64,000 nucleotides of DNA from Prochlorococcus sp. AG-418-M08 (GCA_003213955.1 QCMG01000008.1:1-64000); one strand, 5' to 3'. Numbered from the stretch's first letter, positions 41,975 through 53,692 are shown. Made by a program: numbers and translations. Notes: generated from the sequence alone by a model not told the origin.

Positions 41975-42033
41975 AAAAAAAGCCCGATAAATCGGGCGAT
42001 TTAGTGTGTGAGGAGCATGGGGTTTCCCCCATT
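41975..42033 (-). ncRNA. yfr1: Yfr1 small regulatory RNA
   Basis: Minus-strand RNA between guaB and trxA. Three parts are visible: 5' hairpin GGGG-GAAA-CCCC (42019-42030), the unpaired core CTCCTCACACAC (42004-42015) and a terminator hairpin (GCCCGAT 41982-41988 / ATCGGGC 41991-41997) followed by T. This is the classic Yfr1 layout and location. The core pairs with target mRNAs. A TATTAT -10 box sits just upstream (about 42037-42042). Confidence 0.95.
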
Positions 42034-42088
42034 TTCTAATAATAACTCCTAATGAGAAATTTTTTACATTTAAGAGATAAGATTTATA

Positions 42089-43252
42089 TTATTTACCCAT
42101 TCCAAGCTGTTGGGCTTTTTGATAAACTTTGCCTTCCGTCAAGAGCGATGGTGCAATTACGATATCTACATTTTGCATTTCTTTAATATTTTTGGCTCCA
42201 AGAGTGCTCATTGATGTCCTTATAGCTCCAAGTAAATTATGTGTCCCGTCATCAAGTAGTGCAGGCCCTTTTAATATTCTTTCTAAAGACCCTGTGGAAC
42301 CTACTTCAATCCTTGTACCTCTAGGTAATAAAGGACTTGGTGTGGCCATGCCCCAATGAAATCCATTACCTGGAGCACTTGATGATTTAGCAATTGGAGA
42401 ACCAATCATTACAGCATCGGCACCACAAGCAATACATTTACAAATATCACCTCCAGTGATAATTCCTCCATCTCCAATTATAGGAACGTAACGGCCAGTT
42501 TCTTGAAAATAATCATCTCTAGCTAAGCTACAGTCAGATATTGCTGTTGCTTGAGGGATACCTATTCCTAATACTCCTCTTGAAGTACATGCAGCACCAG
42601 GTCCAATTCCTACCATAAGACCTGAGACTCCCGATTTCATGAGAAGTTCTGAAACCTCATAGGTTACACAGTTTCCTGCAATAACGGGAATTTTTAAAAA
42701 TTGACATAGGCTTTTGATGTTTAATGTTTCATTACCATCCACACCTAAATGTTTTGTTGAAACAACGGTCCCTTGAAGAAAAAATAAATCTATTTTCGAT
42801 TTTGCTAGTGTTTCCTTGTATTTTATAGCAGCTTGAGGTGTTCCACTTAATGCTGCTATTCCACCTTTTTCTTTAATTTCATCAATTCTTTTTAAGATTA
42901 AGTCTTCTTTAATGGGTTCTCGATATATTTTTTGCATTAAAGGGACGAATTCATTTTTTCCTACAGATGAGATTTTACTCAATATTTCTTTTGGATTCTC
43001 ATATCTTGTTTGTATACCTTCCATATTGAGAACCCCAATAGCGCCTAGCCTGGAAAGCTCTACAGCCGTGTTGACATCAACAACACTATCCATTCCACTA
43101 GCAATAATTGGAATGTCTCTTTTAATATTTCCAATTGACCAAGAAGGATCAGTTAAATCATAATCTAGGGTTCTTGTTCCAGGCACTAATGCAATTTCAT
43201 CAATGCCGTAAGCTCTTCTAACTTTTTTGTTTAAACCAATTTCAATATTCAC
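42089..43252 (-). CDS. guaB3: GuaB3-type IMP dehydrogenase-related protein
   Basis: 387 residues without CBS domains. The catalytic loop is GPGAACTSR with Cys222, in place of the canonical GSICTTR of IMPDH. TIM barrel motifs GMDSVVDVNTAVELS and GDGGIITGGDIC are present. This is the GuaB3 branch common in cyanobacteria. Members act on IMP/GMP, and some are reported as GMP reductases, so a plain 'IMPDH' label may be wrong. It is divergent from gyrA. Confidence 0.88.
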   Translation of the reverse strand: MNIEIGLNKKVRRAYGIDEIALVPGTRTLDYDLTDPSWSIGNIKRDIPIIASGMDSVVDVNTAVELSRLGAIGVLNMEGIQTRYENPKEILSKISSVGKNEFVPLMQKIYREPIKEDLILKRIDEIKEKGGIAALSGTPQAAIKYKETLAKSKIDLFFLQGTVVSTKHLGVDGNETLNIKSLCQFLKIPVIAGNCVTYEVSELLMKSGVSGLMVGIGPGAACTSRGVLGIGIPQATAISDCSLARDDYFQETGRYVPIIGDGGIITGGDICKCIACGADAVMIGSPIAKSSSAPGNGFHWGMATPSPLLPRGTRIEVGSTGSLERILKGPALLDDGTHNLLGAIRTSMSTLGAKNIKEMQNVDIVIAPSLLTEGKVYQKAQQLGMGK

Positions 43253-43431
43253 GGTTATTTTTATTATTCTGATTAAGTTAACAACTAAAGGTGTAATAAG
43301 CCAATAATTTTAAAAAAAAAAAAGAGTTTTTTTATTATTTGTGTTTAAGTATAAGTATTTAAAAATTAATTATTAGCTTTATTTTATTCATTCTGTCAAT
43401 CAGCGATTATTATTAAATAAAAGTTTTTTAA

Positions 43432-46023
43432 ATGGCTGATATTCTTGATTCTGGGAATTCTGGTTTGAGTGAAGATAACGAACGAATCATCCAGACTGAT
43501 TTAAGAAATGAAATGTCACGATCGTATCTTGAGTATGCGATGAGTGTCATTGTTGGTCGTGCTCTGCCAGATGCAAGAGATGGACTAAAACCAGTTCACA
43601 GAAGGATTCTTTACGCAATGTATGAGCTTGGATTGACAAGCGGTAGGCCATATAGAAAATGTGCAAGAGTTGTTGGTGAAGTTTTAGGTAAGTACCATCC
43701 TCATGGCGATACGGCTGTTTACGATGCATTAGTACGAATGGCGCAGGACTTTTCTATGAGAATGCCACTAATAGATGGCCATGGAAACTTTGGATCAGTA
43801 GATAATGATCCTCCAGCAGCGATGCGATATACAGAGTCACGTCTTCAATCCCTAACAGATGAAAGTTTACTTGAGGATATTGAATCTGAGACTGTAGATT
43901 TTTCTGATAATTTTGATGGATCACAACAAGAACCAACAGTCCTGCCAGCAAGAATCCCCCAGCTCTTATTAAATGGGTCATCAGGTATTGCGGTAGGAAT
44001 GGCAACTAATATACCTCCTCATAATTTAGGAGAATTAATTAATGGTCTTAAATCAATAATCAAAAACCCTTTAATAGAAGACACTGAACTTTTTGAATTA
44101 ATCAAAGGACCAGATTTCCCAACAGGTGGCCAGATCTTAGGTAGAGATGGAATTAAAGAAACTTTCAAGACTGGGAGAGGCTCAATAACTATGCGAGGCG
44201 TTGCAGATATTGAACAAATTAAATCTCCAGGGAGGGCTGAAAAAGATGCTGTGATAATTACTGAGCTCCCTTTTCAAACCAATAAAGCAGCTTTAATAGA
44301 GAGAATTGCAGATCTAGTAAATGATAAAAAATTAGAGGGTATTTCTGATATTAGAGATGAAAGCGACAGGGACGGAATGAGAATAGTAATTGAGCTAAAG
44401 AGAGATTCTTATCCTCAAGTTGTTTTAAATAATTTATTTAAGTTAACGCCTCTACAAAACAATTTTAGTGCAAATATTTTAGCTCTTGTAAACGGAGAAC
44501 CTACAACTCTTTCTCTCAGAAAAATGTTGGAGGTTTTTCTAGATTTCAGGACTGAAACAATTAAAAGAAGAACAACTTTCTTATTGAAAAAAGCAGAGGA
44601 AAGAGATCACATCATTAAAGGACTTCTTCTGGCGCTAGAGGCCATGGACAACATTATTAATCTAATAAGATCAGCAAAAGATACAAATTCAGCGAGAGAA
44701 CAATTACAAAAAGATCATGAATTATCAGTTATTCAAGCAGATGCAATTTTACAAATGCAATTGAGAAGATTAACAGCTTTAGAGGCAGATAAAATCAAAT
44801 TAGAGCATGATGAACTTATAAGTAAAATTACAGACTATAAAAATATTTTGAATGATAAAAAACTTATAAATGAAATAATTATCGCAGAGCTTAATAAAAT
44901 AAATGATAGATTTTCATCCCCAAGGAAAACTGAAATTCTGAATTTAGGTGGGGGTCTCGATGATATTGACCTTATAGCTAACGAGAGATCAGTTGTTTTA
45001 CTAACTTCAGCTGGATATTTAAAAAGAATGCCAGTAAGTGAATTCGAATCTACAAGCAGAGGTTCAAGGGGAAAAGCTGGAACAAAAACTCAAGAAGATG
45101 ATGAAGTTAAATTATTCATAAGCTGTAATGATCACGATACTCTCTTACTTTTTAGTGACAGAGGAGTTGCTTATGCACTTCCAGCATATAGAGTTCCTAT
45201 GAGTAGCAGAACAGCTAAAGGGACACCATCAGTACAACTACTTCCAATCCCAAGGGAGGAACAAATTACTTCGATCGTTTCAGTAGAATCCTTCGACAAT
45301 GATCGTTATTTATTAATGCTAACGAAAGCTGGATTTATAAAAAGAACTCCATTATCAGCTTTTTCAAAAATACGTTCAAATGGTTTGATAGCAATTAACT
45401 TAGAAGAAGGGGACGCTTTAACGTGGGTTAGATTATCAAAAGAAGGGGATAGTGTATTAATTGGATCAAGTAAAGGAATGACTATTCATTTTAGGTTAGA
45501 CATTAATGAATTAAGACCTCTTGGCAGAACTGCGAGGGGGGTTAAATCTATGAACATAAAAGATGAAGACAAACTTGTATCTATGGATGTTTTAACTTCT
45601 GATCTAGTAGATCAAATTGCAAATCTTGATAATGAAAATGATGAAGATAAAGAAATTAATACCTCAAAAGGTCCTTGGGTCTTAGTAGCTAGTGCTTTTG
45701 GTCTAGGTAAAAGAGTACCTGTAACACAATTTAGATTGCAAAAAAGAGCAGGCATGGGTTTAAAAGCTATCAAATTTAGAATAAAAGATGATTCTCTTGT
45801 AGGACTTAAGGTTCTTGGAGAAGGTGAAGAATTAATTTTTGTTACCGAAAGGGGGGTTATAGTAAGAACGAATGCAGATAAAATTTCGCAACAATCTAGA
45901 GCTGCTACAGGAGTAAAATTACAAAGACTAGATGATGGTGATCATTTATCTGAAGTCGTATTAGTTCCACATGAGCAATTCGATGATTCGGAAAAATTAA
46001 TTACTAAAGAAGAAGAGCATTAA
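43432..46023 (+). CDS. gyrA: DNA gyrase subunit A
   Basis: 863 residues. Catalytic Tyr133 in [10 protein letters not shown], the quinolone-resistance region [17 protein letters not shown] at 89-106, and about six C-terminal GyrA blades after 510 (for example [20 protein letters not shown]). With GyrB it introduces negative supercoils using ATP. The normal length suggests it is intact. The GuaB3 gene is divergent with a 179-base gap. Confidence 0.97.
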   Translation: MADILDSGNSGLSEDNERIIQTDLRNEMSRSYLEYAMSVIVGRALPDARDGLKPVHRRILYAMYELGLTSGRPYRKCARVVGEVLGKYHPHGDTAVYDALVRMAQDFSMRMPLIDGHGNFGSVDNDPPAAMRYTESRLQSLTDESLLEDIESETVDFSDNFDGSQQEPTVLPARIPQLLLNGSSGIAVGMATNIPPHNLGELINGLKSIIKNPLIEDTELFELIKGPDFPTGGQILGRDGIKETFKTGRGSITMRGVADIEQIKSPGRAEKDAVIITELPFQTNKAALIERIADLVNDKKLEGISDIRDESDRDGMRIVIELKRDSYPQVVLNNLFKLTPLQNNFSANILALVNGEPTTLSLRKMLEVFLDFRTETIKRRTTFLLKKAEERDHIIKGLLLALEAMDNIINLIRSAKDTNSAREQLQKDHELSVIQADAILQMQLRRLTALEADKIKLEHDELISKITDYKNILNDKKLINEIIIAELNKINDRFSSPRKTEILNLGGGLDDIDLIANERSVVLLTSAGYLKRMPVSEFESTSRGSRGKAGTKTQEDDEVKLFISCNDHDTLLLFSDRGVAYALPAYRVPMSSRTAKGTPSVQLLPIPREEQITSIVSVESFDNDRYLLMLTKAGFIKRTPLSAFSKIRSNGLIAINLEEGDALTWVRLSKEGDSVLIGSSKGMTIHFRLDINELRPLGRTARGVKSMNIKDEDKLVSMDVLTSDLVDQIANLDNENDEDKEINTSKGPWVLVASAFGLGKRVPVTQFRLQKRAGMGLKAIKFRIKDDSLVGLKVLGEGEELIFVTERGVIVRTNADKISQQSRAATGVKLQRLDDGDHLSEVVLVPHEQFDDSEKLITKEEEH

Positions 46024-46048
46024 CAAAATAGGAGATTAAACAGTTCCC

Positions 46049-47260
46049 ATGGAAATACTTGATATTTTAATTTTAGGTTCTGGACCTGCAGCATTATGCC
46101 TAGCTTCGGAATTAGCCAAACAAAATCTCAATATAAAGGGAATATCAACTAAATCTCCTTATAAAAAGTGGGAGAATACTTATGGGATTTGGGCATCTGA
46201 ATTAGAAGAATTAGGTTTAGCTTCTTTGTTATCACATAGATGGTCAAAAACTTTGAGCTACTTTGGAGATGGATTAAATGAAAAAGGAAATAAACCCACA
46301 AAACATTGCTATGATTATGGATTAATAAATCAGGAAGCTTTTCAAAATGAACTATTGAAATCTTGCAAAGGTATTCAATGGTTGAATGAAACTGCAAAAT
46401 CAATAAAATCAGAAAACAAAATTTCTGAAGTAATTTGTTCTTCCGGGTTAAAACTAAAAGCAAGATTGGTAATTGATGCAAGTGGACACAAGAGTAAATT
46501 TATTAAAAGACCACTTTTAAAAGAAGTTGCCCAGCAAGCTGCTTATGGGATAGTAGGTAAATTTTCTTCTCCTCCTGTTAATAAAGATCAATTTGTTTTA
46601 ATGGATTTTCGTTCTGACCATCTAAATGATAAAGAATTGTTATCGTCTCCTTCTTTTCTCTATGCAATGGATCTTGGAAGTGAAACTTATTTTGTTGAGG
46701 AGACATCACTAGCTTGTTATCCTGCCTTATCTCAGGATCATCTTAAAAAAAGACTTTTAAGTAGACTAAATAATAAAGGTATAAAAGTAGAAGAGATTAT
46801 CCATGAAGAGAATTGCTTATTCCCCATGAATTTGCCCCTGCCATATAAAAATCAATCAGTTCTTGGTTTTGGCGGAGCAGCAAGTATGGTTCATCCTGCG
46901 TCTGGATATATGATTGGATCTCTATTAAGGAGAGCTCCACTCCTCGCAAAAAAATTAGCAATCTTTTTGAAAGAACCTAATTATAGCTCAATAGAATTGG
47001 CAACTAAAGGATGGTCAGTCTTGTGGCCGTATGAATTAACTCAAAGACATAAACTTTATCAATATGGGCTTAGAAGATTGATGAGCTTTGATGAGAGCAG
47101 ATTAAGAAGTTTCTTTTCTAATTTCTTCAAATTATCAACAAAAGAATGGGTAGGTTTTCTAACCAATACTCTTCCTTTACCAAAACTAGTTTTTGTAATG
47201 AGTAAAATGTTTATCAATTCCCCTTTAAAAGTTAAACTTGGGATGTTGAAGATAAAGTAA
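46049..47260 (+). CDS. crtL-b: lycopene cyclase (CrtL type)
   Basis: 403 residues. FAD/NAD-binding ILGSGPAALCLA at about 8-19, then conserved YGIWASELEELGL, and the family segments ENCLFPMNLPLP and GFGGAASMVHPASGYMIGSLLRRAP. It cyclises lycopene ends; Prochlorococcus has two paralogues (beta and epsilon). By the SMVHPASGYM region and the neighbouring gyrA I favour the beta type, but this call needs a tree. It starts 25 bases after gyrA. Confidence 0.85.
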   Translation: MEILDILILGSGPAALCLASELAKQNLNIKGISTKSPYKKWENTYGIWASELEELGLASLLSHRWSKTLSYFGDGLNEKGNKPTKHCYDYGLINQEAFQNELLKSCKGIQWLNETAKSIKSENKISEVICSSGLKLKARLVIDASGHKSKFIKRPLLKEVAQQAAYGIVGKFSSPPVNKDQFVLMDFRSDHLNDKELLSSPSFLYAMDLGSETYFVEETSLACYPALSQDHLKKRLLSRLNNKGIKVEEIIHEENCLFPMNLPLPYKNQSVLGFGGAASMVHPASGYMIGSLLRRAPLLAKKLAIFLKEPNYSSIELATKGWSVLWPYELTQRHKLYQYGLRRLMSFDESRLRSFFSNFFKLSTKEWVGFLTNTLPLPKLVFVMSKMFINSPLKVKLGMLKIK

Positions 47261-47265
47261 GGTTC

Positions 47266-48843
47266 TTATAATTGCCAATCTCTAATTCTTATTTCAGGAA
47301 ATATTTTATCTTCTTCTTCAATATCTTCAAGGAATTTGTAGTCAACACTAGATCTTTTTTCCAACATATCAATTAATTTCCAGAATCTAAAAAGGTGCCT
47401 ATGAATCCTTTCTTTTGCTAGTTCAGTTGTAGTTCCCGCTCTTAAGATAAAACTCCAATCTGAAGATTGAGAAAGAAGTAACTCTCTTGATGCCTGCTTT
47501 AACAATCTTGTAGAAAAATCATCTTTAAATTTTCTAGAAGATAACTTAACAAAAACAGACCCTGCTTTTGTTATTTCTGGTACTATCCATGCATTTTTAT
47601 CATTAAGCCAGTAATTGTGATATCCCCCTTGGCCCCAACTTGACGGAGAAGGATCACAAATTTGAAGATTAGGTTTTTGGAGAAGAATTTCTTTTAGGTT
47701 TGTGAGCTTAATCGAATATTGTATAGATTTTCTTAGTATATTTTCAATGAATATCGGTCCTTCATACCACCAATGTCCAAACAGTTCAGCATCAAATGGA
47801 GCTACTAACAAAGGGTCGAAAGATGATGAAAGGTTCTCTAATTGTTTAGATCTTGATAAAAGATATTTGTCAGCATGTTCTTCAACTTTTTTTATAGCCT
47901 CATCTTCTACATAAAATTCTTTTTTGTTTAAAGCAGCTTTTTTGTTTGTAATTCTATGAAATTTTAATCCTAGAGGCCTACTTGTTGTAATACCTTTTTT
48001 TTGTAGTTCTGCAGGAGATAATTCCCAACCCAAGTCTTTATGAAATTCCCTATAAACAGAATTCCCAGGGAATCCTTCTCTTGATGACCATACTGGAAGT
48101 GTTGATTCACTATCTCTCCCAAAAAAAGCTACGCCTTTCTTTGAACAAATAGGTGCATATACCCCATACCTAGGCCTTGGGGTTCCATTTAAGATCCCAT
48201 GACCATCTAAAACTGCATATCTAATCCCGCAATTAAATAAGATTGCATCTAAATTTTCATAATAAGCACACTCAGGTAACCAAATGCCTAATGGTCTTGA
48301 TCCAAAAAAAACTTCATGATTTCTTATCGCTGTATTTATTTGTCCTAATACTGTTTCAGGATTTTCTCTAAGGATTGGTAAATATCCATGCGTAGCTGCA
48401 CAAGTTAGAATATCTAAATTTCCACTTATATATAAATTTTTAAATCTCTCTATTAAATCCCCGTTACATTCTTCCCAATATAAATAATTGCTTTTTATGT
48501 TTCTCATAAGGAATTCGGAGGCAGCTTTTTCTTTATGAGGTAAATCGATCAAAAACTCTATTCTTGTCTCAATCCATGACGAGAATTTTTTTTGAATTTG
48601 TTTATTTTGAAGTAGAGATAATAAGGTCGGAGATAAACTAAGAGTTAATTTTGTATTTCTAATATTTTTCTTTTTACTAGATTCCATTACTTTAAGCAAT
48701 GGAATATAACATTCCAATATTGCCTGGAATAGCCAATCTTCTTCTAAGGAATTTTTTTCATGTTTTCTAACATAAGGAAGATGAGCATGTAAAACTATTG
48801 CCAGTCTGCCTAAGTAATTTTTATTAGGAGAAGGCTCATTCAT
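47266..48843 (-). CDS. GH57 1,4-alpha-glucan branching enzyme (DUF1957)
   Basis: 525 residues. GH57 barrel with N-terminal VLHAHLPYVRKHE, the catalytic nucleophile Glu191 in WLPECAYYENLD and the acid/base Asp351 in PFDAELFGHWWYEG. The C-terminal DUF1957 helical part includes SSDWSFILRAGTTTELAKERI. Forms alpha-1,6 branches in glycogen. Converges on crtL with a 5-base gap. Confidence 0.88.
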   Translation of the reverse strand: MNEPSPNKNYLGRLAIVLHAHLPYVRKHEKNSLEEDWLFQAILECYIPLLKVMESSKKKNIRNTKLTLSLSPTLLSLLQNKQIQKKFSSWIETRIEFLIDLPHKEKAASEFLMRNIKSNYLYWEECNGDLIERFKNLYISGNLDILTCAATHGYLPILRENPETVLGQINTAIRNHEVFFGSRPLGIWLPECAYYENLDAILFNCGIRYAVLDGHGILNGTPRPRYGVYAPICSKKGVAFFGRDSESTLPVWSSREGFPGNSVYREFHKDLGWELSPAELQKKGITTSRPLGLKFHRITNKKAALNKKEFYVEDEAIKKVEEHADKYLLSRSKQLENLSSSFDPLLVAPFDAELFGHWWYEGPIFIENILRKSIQYSIKLTNLKEILLQKPNLQICDPSPSSWGQGGYHNYWLNDKNAWIVPEITKAGSVFVKLSSRKFKDDFSTRLLKQASRELLLSQSSDWSFILRAGTTTELAKERIHRHLFRFWKLIDMLEKRSSVDYKFLEDIEEEDKIFPEIRIRDWQL

Positions 48844-49078
48844 ACTTTTTTATGATTTAAGAAAAGAGATTTTTAAAATATAAAAATTCACTTGAAGAAA
48901 TATTTAGTTATTTATTTTTCATAAAGAATACTTTATTTAATTAATATAAATACTTTTTATTGATAATAATTAAACCAATCAAACTTTAGGATTGTATCTA
49001 TACAACTTAATTAAATTAATCCACATCTAGTAATTTTTATTTAATTGCCTTAATATAAATGTAATACGTAGTTAGCAA

Positions 49079-50719
49079 ATGTCCAAAGATCCAGGCAGAA
49101 TATTGATCTTTGATACAACCCTTAGAGATGGAGAACAATCTCCTGGTGCAAGTTTAAATCTTGAGGAAAAACTTGCGATTGCTCATCAACTTGCCAGATT
49201 AGGTGTAGATGTAATAGAAGCAGGTTTCCCTTTTGCCAGCCCTGGAGATTTTAAAGCTGTAAATAAAATTTCTGAAGTAGTTGGAGGAGAAAACGGTCCA
49301 ATAATTTGCGGTTTAGCAAGGGCATCTATAAATGATATAAAAGCTTGTTACGAAGCAATAAGCCCCGCCCCAAAAAAAAGGATCCACACTTTTATAGCTA
49401 CAAGTGATATCCATCTAAAACATAAACTTAGAAAATCAAGAAAAGATGTTCTTTCAATTGTTCCAGAAATGGTCAGTTATGCCAAATCTCTAGTTGATGA
49501 TATTGAATTTTCTTGTGAAGACGCATCTAGAAGTGATCCTGAATTTCTTTATGAAGTAATTCAACTAGCGATAGCATCAGGTGCTACAACCATTAATATT
49601 CCAGATACTGTTGGCTTCACAACTCCCAGTGAATTTGGGAAGCTAATTTTTGATATTAATAAAAATGTTCCAAATATTGATGAGGCTATTATTTCTGTTC
49701 ATGGTCATAATGATTTAGGTTTAGCAGTTGCAAATTTTCTTGAGGCAACCAAAAATGGTGCGAGGCAACTTGAATGCACAATAAATGGCATAGGTGAAAG
49801 AGCAGGAAATGCATCATTAGAAGAACTTGTTATGGCATTGCACGTAAGAAAAAGCTTTTTTAATAGTTTTTTTGGAAGAAGTTCAGATTCGCCTACTCCT
49901 CTAACAGCTGTAAGAACAGAAGAAATAACAAAAACCTCAAGATTAGTATCAAACTTAACTGGAATGAATGTTCAGCCTAATAAAGCTATTGTTGGAGCCA
50001 ATGCTTTTGCTCATGAGTCAGGAATACATCAAGACGGAGTCCTTAAAAATAGACTTACATATGAAATTATTGATGCAAAAACTATTGGTTTAAATGATAA
50101 CAAAATTTCTTTAGGCAAACTTAGTGGGAGAAGTGCAGTTAGGGCAAGATTGGAAGAAATGGGATACGATTTAAGTAGGGAAGACTTAAACGATGCATTT
50201 GCTCGTTTCAAAGATTTAGCTGATAGAAAAAGAGAAATTACTGATAGAGATTTAGAGGCTATTGTTAGTGAACAGGTTCAACTTCCTGAATCTAAATTTC
50301 AGCTAAGTCATGTTCAAGTTAGTTGTGGTAGTTCATCAAAACCCACCGCTACAGTAACTCTTATGAATACAGAAGAACATACTGAAGAAACTGCTGTTGC
50401 AATAGGTACTGGGCCTGTTGATGCAGTCTGTGAAGCTCTTAATGCATTAGCTAAAGTTCCCAATGAACTAATAGAGTTTTCAGTCAAATCTGTAACAGAA
50501 GGGATAGATGCATTAGGCGAAGTTACTATAAGAATCAGGAATAACAATAAAATTTATTCAGGACATTCCGCAGACACAGACGTAGTTGTCGCTGCTGCCA
50601 ATGCTTTTGTAAATGCTTTAAATAGGCTTGTCTTTTCAGAGAAAAAGAATTCTATTCACCCCCAATTTGATAACTTAGAAAATTCTGATAAAAATTTATT
50701 TTCAAATCCTAAAAATTAA
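49079..50719 (+). CDS. leuA: 2-isopropylmalate synthase
   Basis: 546 residues. HMGL-like barrel with [13 protein letters not shown] (11-23), metal ligands HGHND and a C-terminal LeuA regulatory domain (about 390-520; [15 protein letters not shown]). It condenses acetyl-CoA with 2-oxoisovalerate for leucine and is probably leucine-inhibited. The 235-base upstream gap is AT-rich with TATAAA-like stretches near 49055, a plausible promoter. Confidence 0.95.
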   Translation: MSKDPGRILIFDTTLRDGEQSPGASLNLEEKLAIAHQLARLGVDVIEAGFPFASPGDFKAVNKISEVVGGENGPIICGLARASINDIKACYEAISPAPKKRIHTFIATSDIHLKHKLRKSRKDVLSIVPEMVSYAKSLVDDIEFSCEDASRSDPEFLYEVIQLAIASGATTINIPDTVGFTTPSEFGKLIFDINKNVPNIDEAIISVHGHNDLGLAVANFLEATKNGARQLECTINGIGERAGNASLEELVMALHVRKSFFNSFFGRSSDSPTPLTAVRTEEITKTSRLVSNLTGMNVQPNKAIVGANAFAHESGIHQDGVLKNRLTYEIIDAKTIGLNDNKISLGKLSGRSAVRARLEEMGYDLSREDLNDAFARFKDLADRKREITDRDLEAIVSEQVQLPESKFQLSHVQVSCGSSSKPTATVTLMNTEEHTEETAVAIGTGPVDAVCEALNALAKVPNELIEFSVKSVTEGIDALGEVTIRIRNNNKIYSGHSADTDVVVAAANAFVNALNRLVFSEKKNSIHPQFDNLENSDKNLFSNPKN

Positions 50720-50809
50720 GTTAATTTTGTGATTATTAAGTTTAGCCAAAATCTCGTTACTAATAATGTAGATTTAAGAATTGAGTATTGCATTAAATAA
50801 AATAAAATA

Positions 50810-51202
50810 ATGAGACAAAGAGTATTTGGATATTGGACTCTTGCATGGGTTGGGATGATAAGTAATATCATTGCCTTACCCATAATTGCATTAATAATTA
50901 GTTATGGACCACCATTTAAAGTGGCTAATATAACTCTTGCTGTAAGCCTTGGGTGGCCTTCAGCAATAGTAGGTATTGTTTCATCTTCTGCTCTTTTAGC
51001 GGAGAAGAAATGGGGCATAACCTTAACTTTAGTATCTCTCTCAATGGTTATTTCAGGAACTGCTCCATATTCTATTGTTCGATTAATCAATCTTAAAGAT
51101 TTTTTTGGGGTTGGTGGCTTAACACTTTTATCTGCTTTATTTTCTATCTTAGCTTTAATATATTGGTGCAACCCAAAACATCGAAGAACTATCAGATTAT
51201 AA
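50810..51202 (+). CDS. membrane protein, 130 aa
   Basis: Four hydrophobic helices (about 10-32, 42-64, 70-88, 98-120). Not recognised, though the composition is that of a conserved cyanobacterial membrane protein. Lies 90 bases after leuA and converges on the HD phosphohydrolase. Confidence 0.7.
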   Translation: MRQRVFGYWTLAWVGMISNIIALPIIALIISYGPPFKVANITLAVSLGWPSAIVGIVSSSALLAEKKWGITLTLVSLSMVISGTAPYSIVRLINLKDFFGVGGLTLLSALFSILALIYWCNPKHRRTIRL

Positions 51203-51212
51203 AATTCTTAGA

Positions 51213-52685
51213 CTAGGAAAAAGTATTATTTTTGGTTGTTGGATACTGGATTCTTCTATGTCTAATCCGTTTCCAAACATTCAAAAAAGATTTTTTAATA
51301 AGGTAAATTTCTCCCTTTGATAAATTACTATCATCTAACTGACCATCTATCTGCCTTGCATTAACTATCTTGGATATCGTTTCTAATGCTTCATGATCAG
51401 AAGCATTTATATCCATTGCTCGTAATGCCGCTTCACATCCGTCAGCAAGCATCAAAATAGCAGTCTCTTTAGATTGAGGAATCGGACCTTTATATCTAAA
51501 ATCACTTTCATTAATATATAATTTTTTTTCTTCAGCTTTATGAAGAAAATATCCCATTTTTAAAGTTCCTTGATGTTCAGGAATGAAATTAGCTATTGGT
51601 TTCGGCAATCTATTTTTCTTTGCATATTTAAGACCCTCATCTACGTGGGCTTGTAAAACTTTTGCACTTATAAAAGGATCATCTATTTCATCATGTGGAT
51701 TTATTGATCCATCTTGATTCTCAATAAACCAGTTTGGTGCATGCAATTTACCAACATCATGATACAGAGATCCAGTTTTAATAAGATCAATATCTCCACC
51801 AATCATTCTTGTAGCTTCTTCAGCTAAACCACATATCAATAAAGTATGTTCGAAAGTTCCTGGAGCTTCAATAGAAAGTCTTCTAATGAGTGGTTTCTCT
51901 TTATCAGCTAATTCCAATAATCTTGCTTTTGTTAATAATCCAAAAATTGACTCAAAAATAGGAATTAATAAAATGGTAATAAGCAAAATCATTGCTAATA
52001 AGAGCGAATCCGAAAATATTCTCCCATTTGAAAGAAAAAAATCTTTATTATCTACAAAAAAAGTTTGCCCATTTCCAATTAATAACCATTGAGCAAGTAA
52101 TGCTCCTAATGGAACGAATATTGATAATTGAAGTAACTGTGCTCTATTTCTTATTTTCCCTCCAAATACAGAAACAATACTAGAACAGATTAGCGTTATG
52201 ACTAATAAATTACTATTGATTTCTATAATTGAATCAGGCCAGCTTAGACTTGCTATTGATACCCAAGCTAAAGCTGTTATGGTTCCCATTCCCTGAGAAA
52301 TAATTAAGGCAGGAGGAACAATTATTGACAATGGGCTGAGTACAGATCCAAAAAAAGTTTTTATAGACTGAACAATCAAAAGTAGGGATATGATAAAGAG
52401 GATTTGCCTTGAATTTATAGTTGGATTTTCCTTTCTAGAAACTAGTATTAAGAAACTACAGCTTATAAGTACCTCAAAGAAAGATACGCTCCATGCAACT
52501 ACAACCGAACTTTGCAAAGATGGAACAAGCAGTATTTTGAAGGAGGAAATAATTGAAATAACAACACATATTAGGAAAATTATTAATTTATCTATTCTTG
52601 AAATTTGTATAGGTTTCTGCTTAGGTACCTGACTTCTTTTCCAGAAGTAATTAACTTTTTTTAAAGTAGTTTTAAGGTTATGCAC
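51213..52685 (-). CDS. membrane HD-domain phosphohydrolase (7TM-HD/PgpH-like), 490 aa
   Basis: About eight N-terminal helices (28-265) and a cytosolic HD domain: His in FEHTLLICGLAEEA, His-Asp in SLYHDVGKLHAP, His in AHVDEGLKYA and PEHQGT, Asp in ADGCEAAL. The set matches 7TM-HD proteins such as PgpH, which hydrolyse c-di-AMP. It lacks the large external domain of longer family members. Substrate is inferred. The C-terminal arginine-rich end is WKRIRHRRIQY. Confidence 0.82.
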   Translation of the reverse strand: MHNLKTTLKKVNYFWKRSQVPKQKPIQISRIDKLIIFLICVVISIISSFKILLVPSLQSSVVVAWSVSFFEVLISCSFLILVSRKENPTINSRQILFIISLLLIVQSIKTFFGSVLSPLSIIVPPALIISQGMGTITALAWVSIASLSWPDSIIEINSNLLVITLICSSIVSVFGGKIRNRAQLLQLSIFVPLGALLAQWLLIGNGQTFFVDNKDFFLSNGRIFSDSLLLAMILLITILLIPIFESIFGLLTKARLLELADKEKPLIRRLSIEAPGTFEHTLLICGLAEEATRMIGGDIDLIKTGSLYHDVGKLHAPNWFIENQDGSINPHDEIDDPFISAKVLQAHVDEGLKYAKKNRLPKPIANFIPEHQGTLKMGYFLHKAEEKKLYINESDFRYKGPIPQSKETAILMLADGCEAALRAMDINASDHEALETISKIVNARQIDGQLDDSNLSKGEIYLIKKSFLNVWKRIRHRRIQYPTTKNNTFS

Positions 52686-52759
52686 AGAATATAAAGATAT
52701 CAGTTTGATTAATTTAAAATTATAGGCATGCTAGTAGTAAAAAGGAGAAGTTTTTCTAA

Positions 52760-53656
52760 ATGTCATTAAAATTGGATGGTAAAAAATTATCTTTAGAAAT
52801 TGAAGAGAAATTACAAAAAGATATTGAATCTAAAATAAATTTAACAAAAAGACCTCCAGGTTTAGCTGTAATAAGAATTGGAGAAGATCCCGCAAGTGGT
52901 GTCTATGTTAGGAATAAAGAGAGAGCATGTTCAAGAGTTGGGATAAAGAGTTTTATTTTTCATCTAAAAGGTACAGAGAATCAAAAAGAAGTTGAGCAAT
53001 TAATAAATAAATTAAACTTTGATAGTGATATTGATGGAATGTTGTTACAACTACCTATACCAAAGAAATTTGATGAACAAAGATTGATAAGTTACATCAA
53101 TCCAGACAAAGATGTTGATGGATTGAATGAACAAAATGTTGGCAAGTTAGTAAAAAATGAAGCCGGAATGAGATCTTGTACACCAGCTGGGATTGTTAAT
53201 CTATTAAGATCGCAAAATATTACAATTGAAGGGAAGCGGATTGTTGTTATTGGAAGAAGTCTCCTAGTTGGGAAACCCTTGGCACTCATGTTGTTAAATC
53301 TGAATGGGACGGTAACCATGACTCATTCAAAAACTACCAATTTAAACAAACTCTGTAAGGAAGCAGATATATTAATTGCTGCCGCAGGAAAACCTAACCT
53401 TATAGACTCAAGTTTTGTTAAAGAGGGTGCTGTAATTATTGATGTAGGAATACATAGATTAACAAGTTCTGATAAAAGCAAAACCAGATTATGTGGAGAT
53501 GTATTATTAGAAGATGTCATACATAAAGTATTTGCTTACACACCAGTGCCAGGAGGTGTTGGACCGATGACAGTAACAATGTTACTTGTAAATACTATTT
53601 TCAGTTGGCAAAAACAATTTGGTTTATCATCAACTCTTAATGACATCCTGCCATGA
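52760..53656 (+). CDS. folD: methylenetetrahydrofolate dehydrogenase/cyclohydrolase FolD
   Basis: 298 residues. [25 protein letters not shown] at about 33-57, the catalytic YVxxK (Tyr52, Lys55), [16 protein letters not shown] and the dinucleotide loop [15 protein letters not shown]. Bifunctional one-carbon enzyme that makes 10-formyl-THF. It heads a plus-strand run with crtE and the DUF212 gene. Confidence 0.96.
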   Translation: MSLKLDGKKLSLEIEEKLQKDIESKINLTKRPPGLAVIRIGEDPASGVYVRNKERACSRVGIKSFIFHLKGTENQKEVEQLINKLNFDSDIDGMLLQLPIPKKFDEQRLISYINPDKDVDGLNEQNVGKLVKNEAGMRSCTPAGIVNLLRSQNITIEGKRIVVIGRSLLVGKPLALMLLNLNGTVTMTHSKTTNLNKLCKEADILIAAAGKPNLIDSSFVKEGAVIIDVGIHRLTSSDKSKTRLCGDVLLEDVIHKVFAYTPVPGGVGPMTVTMLLVNTIFSWQKQFGLSSTLNDILP

Positions 53657-53692
53657 AGCCAAAGATGCAGAAAACTTTACTAAACGTAAAAA

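Noticed and set aside
43547-44005. Long minus-strand open frames inside gyrA
   Set aside because: They are antisense to conserved gyrase motifs and have no family features.
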